Source of the DNA: Sphingomonas aurantiaca
GTDB taxonomy: Bacteria; Pseudomonadota; Alphaproteobacteria; Sphingomonadales; Sphingomonadaceae
Direction: 5' to 3'
Assembly (NCBI RefSeq): GCF_003050705.1
Contig: NZ_QAOG01000001.1
Coordinates: 1,099,105-1,163,104 of the forward strand
DNA: 64,000 nt
The notes beneath the pieces are model-generated. The model saw only the letters and a list, made by a program, of their open reading frames with translations. It was not told the origin of the DNA and searched no databases. This document shows, piece after piece, positions 63,027 through 64,000 of the stretch (position 1 is its first letter; every line of letters starts with the position of its first letter). The translations under genes and the position numbers were made by a program.

Positions 63027-63208
63027 GAAGGCCTCTTCGTTGTACGTGTGACCCAAGCGCGGAGTTCGGCGACGGCAAAGAGCCAGCGTCCCGCCGGCTT
63101 GCTCGCGCCGGGAATCGATGGCGCGAGGTCCTGCAGGGTGCGGCGGGACAGGCCGGTGATCAATACGGCACCGGCAATGCCGACCCGTTCGGGGGAGGCG
63201 ACCGTCAT
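62918..63208 (-). CDS. excisionase-like / AlpA-type HTH protein
   Basis: 96 residues from ATG 63208 with GGGGGA five bases upstream. The first 55 residues (GIAGAVLITGLSRRTLQDLA, then PAGRWLFAVAELRAWVTR) fit the winged-helix excisionase and AlpA pattern: a helix-turn-helix followed by W-F-x-x-x-L-x-x-W. The open frame runs on 109 bp into the integrase gene, and its C-terminal third has an unusual composition, so the natural protein might be cut shorter. The role is probably control of integrase direction. Confidence 0.65.
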   Translation of the reverse strand: MTVASPERVGIAGAVLITGLSRRTLQDLAPSIPGASKPAGRWLFAVAELRAWVTRTTKRPSCRKIYTSARASTGRASRSAVSNTEKAYERVLSGSR

Positions 63209-63275
63209 ACGTTCCCCCGGGCAATATTTCATCTCGTCAACATGGGAGATTGCGGCCGTCACGACGGTAACGTGC

Positions 63276-63656
63276 CTACGCACCATCAGCGTTGCTTCTA
63301 GGGGCGCTGCCAGGGCATGCGCTGCAGCGATCGTCTGAGATCCACGAGCACGGTCCGGCATGGCCGACGCAGGGGGCTGCTTCGCTGCAGGCGCATACGA
63401 CGCACAAGCGGGGAGCTTCGACACCCTCTGCTGACAGAGTGACCAGCACGCCGAGGTCGAATTGCACCACCTGGTGAAGCACGACGATCGTGTTGAACGA
63501 CGCAGGCATCTGGTCGCTCTCAATCTCCGCAAGCCAGCCGCGGCGGAGATGTTGCGCCCAGCGCGGCACAGTCGCGATCCGCTCGGCGACATCGGCGATC
63601 GATAGCCCTGCCGCCTCGCGACGTGTTCGCAGGTATTGGCCCGGGGTTAGCGTCAT
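63276..63656 (-). CDS. XRE-type regulator with C-terminal cysteine-rich domain
   Basis: 126 residues. The N-terminal 60 residues form an XRE-like helix-turn-helix (QYLRTRREAAGLSIADVAER, then LAEIESDQ). The C-terminal part has a dense Cys array (LCVVCACSEAAPCVGHAGPC then DRCSAC), with a GPCSW core that occurs in small phage zinc-binding domains. It probably binds DNA and zinc. The ATG overlaps the stop of the next upstream small gene (ATGA). The regulatory target is unknown. Confidence 0.78.
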   Translation of the reverse strand: MTLTPGQYLRTRREAAGLSIADVAERIATVPRWAQHLRRGWLAEIESDQMPASFNTIVVLHQVVQFDLGVLVTLSAEGVEAPRLCVVCACSEAAPCVGHAGPCSWISDDRCSACPGSAPRSNADGA

Positions 63657-63838
63657 GCCGCGACCTGCTGGTCAAGGTTCCCGCCGGCTGCGACGTCGAC
63701 ATAATCGATCGCGTCGAGCAGCAAACGCATGCCTTGCGGAATGTCATGATCACTCGGCAGGTTCAGCGCCTGCAGGGCGCAAGCCTGCTCCCGTAGGGCC
63801 TTCGATATGTTCGTGAGGGCTTCGCGTCGGTTGAGCAT
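63653..63838 (-). CDS. small phage-like hypothetical protein
   Basis: 61 residues, largely helical (REALTNISKALREQACALQA and QGMRLLLDAIDYVDVA). It overlaps the XRE gene by 4 bp, which supports its being real. There is no recognised family. Confidence 0.6.
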   Translation of the reverse strand: MLNRREALTNISKALREQACALQALNLPSDHDIPQGMRLLLDAIDYVDVAAGGNLDQQVAA

Positions 63839-63932
63839 CAGGAGAGTCCAGGCAGCAGTTTCCCGCCCCGCAAATCGTGATGATCGCGGGCGGGTCGGGG
63901 GGCGGCGGTGTCAGGTGAGCGGTAGATCGGGC

Positions 63933-64000
63933 TTAGGGCGGCGCTTCCGGCGGGGAGCCGATGTGCTCGAGCTGGTAGCGCAGCTTGGCGGTGGCGCGTT
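63933..64000 (-). CDS. C-terminal end of an island gene (partial)
   Basis: The frame read leftward from the right edge gives RATAKLRYQLEHIGSPPEAP and one more Pro, then TAA at 63935-63933. Amino-acid composition and GC-rich third positions suit a real gene end. Too short to name. Confidence 0.35.
   Translation of the reverse strand, partial: RATAKLRYQLEHIGSPPEAPP

Overview
The window is GC-rich, gene-dense alphaproteobacterial chromosome, most likely from Sphingomonas or a close relative in the Sphingomonadaceae. This rests on several things seen together: a tonB-exbB-exbD-exbD operon, alphaproteobacterial families of unknown function (UPF0262, DUF1285, DUF2849, DUF934, DUF1178), an NDUFAF5-like methyltransferase, a TamA/TamB pair, the alphaproteobacterial form of ParC, and families of palindromic intergenic repeats. 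This placement is inference from gene content; no 16S rRNA gene is present.

Layout. 1-2.65 kb (minus): a three-gene inositol-phosphate cassette (CDP-alcohol phosphotransferase, myo-inositol-1-phosphate synthase, nucleotidyltransferase cut by the left edge). 2.7-7 kb (minus): glutamine-dependent NAD synthetase, kynureninase and an exported alpha/beta hydrolase overlapping kynU. 7.1-12.4 kb (plus): a glycosyltransferase, parC and a GGDEF/EAL protein. 12.4-17.1 kb: DUF1285-Nudix-cca, a GNAT acetyltransferase, folB and a secreted protein. 17.3-19.9 kb: the TonB energy-transduction operon. 20-26.5 kb: a small TPR protein, dcd, an OprP-like porin, cdd with a GH25-like protein, UPF0262 and dnaB. 26.65-30.54 kb (minus): assimilatory sulfate reduction and siroheme operon (cobA, DUF2849, cysI, DUF934, cysH). 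30.8-44.4 kb: mixed metabolism (astD, selO, hydrolase, SDR, GH130, a glycosyltransferase, a long nitronate-monooxygenase-like enzyme, LysE exporter, 2-hydroxyacid dehydrogenase, Baeyer-Villiger-type monooxygenase) and several small unknown proteins. 44.5-52.4 kb (minus): tamA-tamB, then a prepilin-peptidase operon. 52.5-58.6 kb (plus): a thiolase and a signalling block of EAL phosphodiesterase, TPR-histidine kinase and stand-alone receiver. 58.6-61.8 kb: methyltransferase, comF, grxC, nitrilase-like amidase and DUF1178.

From about 61.85 kb to the right edge lies the end of an integrated element: the 3' half of a tRNA-Arg(CCT) gene on the minus strand, a tyrosine integrase, an excisionase-like HTH protein, an XRE regulator with a cysteine-rich tail and small phage-like genes. 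The rest of the element is outside the window.

Most ordinary genes sit in tight operons with 1-8 bp overlaps (ATGA or TGATG). Features most worth a second look are the inositol cassette, a six-cysteine protein of unknown function beside GH130 and glycosyltransferase genes, a 16-codon ORF with a strong ribosome binding site in a highly palindromic intergenic region, two families of repeats whose inner hairpins keep pairing while their sequence changes, and the tRNA-associated island end.
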